Of a DNA stretch of 64,000 nt, positions 61,002 to 64,000 are shown piece after piece. The DNA comes from Cyclobacteriaceae bacterium. Lineage in GTDB: Bacteria; Bacteroidota; Bacteroidia; Cytophagales; Cyclobacteriaceae. The notes beneath the pieces were generated by a model. It did not search any database and was not told the origin of the DNA. It worked only from the letters and a program-made list of their open reading frames with translations. The position numbers and the translations under genes are program-made. How positions within the stretch are numbered: the first letter of the stretch is position 1; each line of letters starts with the position of its first letter. Location of the stretch: the NCBI GenBank assembly GCA_030584025.1, contig CP129487.1, positions 1,922,001-1,986,000 of the forward strand. The letters are read 5' to 3'.

Positions 61002-62999
61002 ATGAGAAACATTGTTACATACAGCATATACTTCCTGGTTATGGCTTGCACAATCAGCAGCCTTAGTCTACTTACTTCGTGCCAGGATGATGAAAAACCC
61101 AGCGAGATCGTTTTGTTGAGTTTTGGCCCATCGGGTGTACAGCATGGCGATGAAATTACCTTCTTCGGGCAAAACCTCGATAAGGTAACTGCCATCGTTC
61201 TTAGACCCAATGTGGAAATTCCTAAAAGTTCGTTCAAATCGGTAACTGCTGAACGTATAAATATAATTGTACCCGATGAAGCGGAAGCTGGAACAATCCT
61301 TTTAAAAACTCCGCAAGGCGATATCGAAAGCAAGACTATCTTGAATTTTGATGTGCCTGTTGTAATTGAAAGTATAACAGCAGAAGCAAAACCGGGAACC
61401 AACATTACCATTAGCGGTGAAAAGGTAAACTGGATTGAGGACATCACGTTTCCAAGCGACCTGACGATTTCAAAAGACGACTTTGTAAGTCGATCACTTA
61501 CTGAAGTAGTCGTTACCGTACCCATGGAAGCGCAAACCGGATTTCTGATTTTCACAGTTGGTGGAACGGAAGGCATGACTTTTGGCACTGAAGAGCAACT
61601 AATCGTTACCGTTCCTACGGTTACCGATGTTGAGCCCTTATCGATCAGACACACACATGAACTAACTATTACCGGTACTGACCTGGATCTGGTTACTGCC
61701 GTAACGTTTGGCGGAGGCGCTGAGGTGCTAAAGGCTGATTTTGTCAGTCATTCAGAAACCGAAATAATCGTTAATGTTCCGGCTACAACCATCAAAGGAA
61801 AGTTAACATTAAAGCAAGCTTCACCGGTAACGGTACAAACGGAAGATGAACTTACCATCATCTTACCAATCGGTACAGCAGCAACCCCCTCACCGGCTGT
61901 TCCCGGAACGGATGACCTTACCATTACCGGTACAAACCTTGATCTCGTTGCAGAATTAGGCCTACCAACTTACGGTGCTGTTGCAGCCACAAGTTTTAAA
62001 TCACACACGGCAACACAGATAGTACTTGCAGTTCCGGAAGGAACAAAATCAGGTGGCATTACCTACAAAACTATTCACGGTTTCTCCGGAAACCTGGGTG
62101 TAACGGTACGCGTACCAGCCCCTGGACCTCCCCCGCTTCCCATAACCTTGTATGACGAAACCATTGCGGCCGGTGGTGGCGATTGGAGTTGGAATGCCGT
62201 AGTGTCGGATCGGGCAAGCACGGAGCAGTTCTATTCTGGCGATGTGGCATGGAAGTTCGAAACCACAAGTGGTGGTGGTCTTTCGGCTGGTGGCATCACC
62301 GCTGTTGATGCAACAAGTCAGGAAGTATTTACCTTCGCTGTGTATGGTGGTCCCGGAACCGATGGGCTTGAGGTAGCCGCCATTCTCAATGATAACTGGG
62401 GTGATTATAATTCAGTAACATTGGTAGAGGGCGCATGGACAGAATACCAAATCCCCCTTAGTTCATACCCGACAACAAACCTCACACAGGTTGTACGATT
62501 CGCCTTGAAGGTTGAGGGCGCATCTTCATCCATTATTTATGCAGACCGGGTTGGTTTTGGCCCAGCGGGACCTGCGCCTTTGGATTATTATCTGTTTGAT
62601 GATGCGCTGCAAAATGGTTGGCAACAGTGGGATGGTTGGGACCTGAACTCCAAAGATTTTGCAAATGAGGAAGAAGTGTTTAAAGGAACCAAGTCTATAA
62701 AAGCCGTTTACAGTGGCCAATATGGTGCTATTCAGATTGGACGAGGATCAGCCTTTGACATGACGGGGTACACCACTTTAACCTTCCGTGTATATGCTGC
62801 TGCCGCGCAACAGTTAATCGTGCAACTAAACAATGATGCCGATAATTATTTGAACATACCACAGGGTTGGAGTGAAGTAAGTTTACCTGTAGCCACTATG
62901 AATGGCAACACCAGCGCAGTTTCAGAATTGCGCATTAAAAACAACAACGCCAACCTACCGGTAACCCTGTATTTTGATGAAATAGGATTAAGAAATTAA
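61002..62999 (+). CDS. Large surface glycan-binding lipoprotein: IPT/TIG repeats plus two carbohydrate-binding-like modules
   Basis: A 665-residue lipoprotein (C27 in LLTSCQDDE, with acidic residues after the cysteine suggesting surface export). About four IPT/TIG domains fill residues 35-380 (e.g. GDEITFFGQNLDKVTAIVL, ELTITGTDLDLVTAVTFGG, DLTITGTNLDLVAELG). Two consecutive beta-sandwich modules follow (about 382-525 and 528-665), each ending with a YADRVGF/YFDEIGL strand as in CBM-type folds. It follows the smaller SGBP by 11 bp and is separated from the GH30 gene by a hairpin. Confidence 0.87.
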   Translation: MRNIVTYSIYFLVMACTISSLSLLTSCQDDEKPSEIVLLSFGPSGVQHGDEITFFGQNLDKVTAIVLRPNVEIPKSSFKSVTAERINIIVPDEAEAGTILLKTPQGDIESKTILNFDVPVVIESITAEAKPGTNITISGEKVNWIEDITFPSDLTISKDDFVSRSLTEVVVTVPMEAQTGFLIFTVGGTEGMTFGTEEQLIVTVPTVTDVEPLSIRHTHELTITGTDLDLVTAVTFGGGAEVLKADFVSHSETEIIVNVPATTIKGKLTLKQASPVTVQTEDELTIILPIGTAATPSPAVPGTDDLTITGTNLDLVAELGLPTYGAVAATSFKSHTATQIVLAVPEGTKSGGITYKTIHGFSGNLGVTVRVPAPGPPPLPITLYDETIAAGGGDWSWNAVVSDRASTEQFYSGDVAWKFETTSGGGLSAGGITAVDATSQEVFTFAVYGGPGTDGLEVAAILNDNWGDYNSVTLVEGAWTEYQIPLSSYPTTNLTQVVRFALKVEGASSSIIYADRVGFGPAGPAPLDYYLFDDALQNGWQQWDGWDLNSKDFANEEEVFKGTKSIKAVYSGQYGAIQIGRGSAFDMTGYTTLTFRVYAAAAQQLIVQLNNDADNYLNIPQGWSEVSLPVATMNGNTSAVSELRIKNNNANLPVTLYFDEIGLRN

Positions 63000-63015
63000 A
63001 TCAGTAATAGAACAA

Positions 63016-63057
63016 AGAATAAGAAGGCTATTAGCTAAAAATAGCCTTCTATTCTTT
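63016..63057 (+). terminator. Hairpin between SGBP and GH30 genes (partial terminator or mRNA-processing site)
   Basis: AGAAGGCTATT (63022-63032) pairs with AATAGCCTTCT (63040-63050); AGAAT/ATTCT extends the stem past one bulged A. Only TTT then AAA follows, so termination may be partial, which would lower GH30 expression relative to the SusC/D part. Confidence 0.65.
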
Positions 63058-63108
63058 AAATTAAAGACCAATTATATTTATTAGATACGTCCCAATTCCG
63101 ATTCGAAC

Positions 63109-64000
63109 ATGAAAATTTCCAAGCTAGTTATCAGTGCGTGTTGCTTACTTGTCATAACCATTTTATTCTCTTGTAGTAGCGAAACACCTGAAGCAAAAGA
63201 ACCCGATGTGGATCCGGTTTCAGATAGTATTGCATTAACCATAAACCTGACCAACAAAAAGCAGGAAATGATCGGCTTTGGAGGCGCGCTTACCTGGTAC
63301 AGTAATTGGCTTACCTCCAATACCAAGGTAAATGAAATTGCCGACCTGATGTTTACTGATTTGGGTATTGATATTATCCGTTTCAAAACATGGTACTATC
63401 CTGACAACTATCCCTCCAACAAGGAAGTAAGCAATATGTCTAACAACGGAGACAATGATTATGCAAAAGCGCATTGGGATGCAACCAATCAGTTATACAC
63501 ACTGGCAAAGCAACGAAACCCCAACGTAAAGGTTCTGCTATCATCATGGGGACCACCAATATCCTTGAAAGACAATAATAAATTAAGAGAAGGTACCCTT
63601 AAGAAAAATGAAAATGGCTTTATGTACGATGAGTTCGCAGAATACTGGAACAATCTGTTGGACTACACCCCCTTTAACCCTGACTATATCAGCATCCAGA
63701 ATGAACCCACCTACACCAATTCAAACTGGACAACCTGTAAGTGGTCCATTTCTGAAACCGCAGCATTACCGGGATACAATACGGCCCTCAATAAAGTATA
63801 TGATAAGATAAAAAACCGTGCGAATGTACCGCTATTGATTGGACCCGAGTCGCAAGACATACCTACGTATAGCCCATTTGTGAATGTCTTGAAAGACAAT
63901 CCGAATTGCGCCATGTTTGGCTGGCATCCTTATAACATTAACTCAACCACTTCGGCCGCATCCATTACTGCATCACTCAACAACGTAGCCAGCCTTTCAT
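63109..64000 (+). CDS. Glycoside hydrolase family 30 lipoprotein (3' end outside window)
   Basis: The frame from ATG 63109 is open to the window end (297 codons). Lipoprotein signal with C22 in LFSCSS. The catalytic domain opens with MIGFGGALTWYSNW, and the acid/base glutamate lies in SIQNEPTYTN followed by a C-x-W segment (TTCKWS), a pattern seen in GH30 enzymes close to the glucuronoxylanase subfamily. WHPYN follows. The nucleophile lies outside the window. As the only enzyme visible in the locus it defines the likely substrate class (xylan or beta-1,6-glucan), not settled here. Confidence 0.88.
   Translation, partial: MKISKLVISACCLLVITILFSCSSETPEAKEPDVDPVSDSIALTINLTNKKQEMIGFGGALTWYSNWLTSNTKVNEIADLMFTDLGIDIIRFKTWYYPDNYPSNKEVSNMSNNGDNDYAKAHWDATNQLYTLAKQRNPNVKVLLSSWGPPISLKDNNKLREGTLKKNENGFMYDEFAEYWNNLLDYTPFNPDYISIQNEPTYTNSNWTTCKWSISETAALPGYNTALNKVYDKIKNRANVPLLIGPESQDIPTYSPFVNVLKDNPNCAMFGWHPYNINSTTSAASITASLNNVASLS

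Noticed and set aside
60905..61654. Minus-strand 249-residue open frame opposite the large SGBP gene
   Set aside because: No domain or motif; serine/threonine/valine-rich shadow of IPT repeats, while the plus strand gives a clear lipoprotein in a tight operon.
1..64000. CRISPR arrays, tRNA/rRNA genes, transposases, phage genes
   Set aside because: No regularly spaced repeats, tRNA T-loop patterns with cloverleaf context, rRNA segments or transposase-like proteins were recognised on either strand by reading; a covariance-model scan would be decisive for tRNAs.

Overview
The window is a 64 kb chromosomal segment of a Bacteroidota bacterium, most likely of the order Cytophagales. The evidence is two SusC/SusD pairs, a PorP/SprF-type (type IX secretion associated) membrane protein, a CruF/CrtD-like carotenoid pair, lipoproteins with Bacteroidota-type surface-export motifs, weak Shine-Dalgarno sites and moderate GC. 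No rRNA, tRNA, CRISPR array, transposase or prophage was recognised. Species is not resolved.

Layout. 1-5.6 kb: the suf iron-sulfur assembly operon (sufB end, sufC, sufD, sufS, a small coiled-coil protein, sufE, sufT-like, a CGC bacilliredoxin), closed by a strong hairpin terminator. 5.6-9.4 kb: a minus-strand antiporter/glycerate kinase pair and a PorP/SprF protein. 9.4-14.5 kb: an epimerase and an APS reductase (minus), a PTPS/QueD-folE pair (plus) and cruF/crtD (minus). 14.6-17.8 kb: a mitochondrial-type aconitase with a 111-residue histone H1-like lysine-rich tail, followed by a ferritin whose leader carries a 13-bp hairpin. 18-22.4 kb: a SusC/SusD pair without enzymes. 22.4-33.4 kb, minus strand: Nudix, SDR and Gfo/Idh/MocA genes, then three large FtsX/MacB-like permeases with an NTF2-like secreted protein among them.

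33.5-38.95 kb, minus strand: a methionine operon headed by a SAM-I riboswitch. metH is split into an N-terminal (homocysteine) and a C-terminal (pterin/B12/AdoMet) gene, with an S23 four-helix-bundle gene between them and inverted short repeats at both junctions; metF follows. 39-46.6 kb: polyphosphate metabolism (ppx, ppk1, ppk2) interleaved with gyrB and a leucine-rich-repeat protein. 46.7-53.5 kb: a tiny membrane protein, an NTF2-like protein, a CoA-binding protein, an FAD oxidoreductase, a MORN-repeat protein with a probable C-terminal beta barrel, and divergent tryptophan dioxygenase and glutaryl-CoA dehydrogenase-like genes. 53.5-64 kb: a lipoprotein, a 500-bp gene-poor interval, then a polysaccharide utilisation locus (SusC, SusD, two IPT/TIG surface glycan-binding lipoproteins and a GH30 glycosidase cut by the window end).

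The points most worth following up are the aconitase-basic-tail fusion beside a ferritin gene with a structured leader, the SAM-I riboswitch whose switching pairings can be read directly, and the S23 gene sitting between the two halves of metH with repeats forming the ends of both flanking reading frames.
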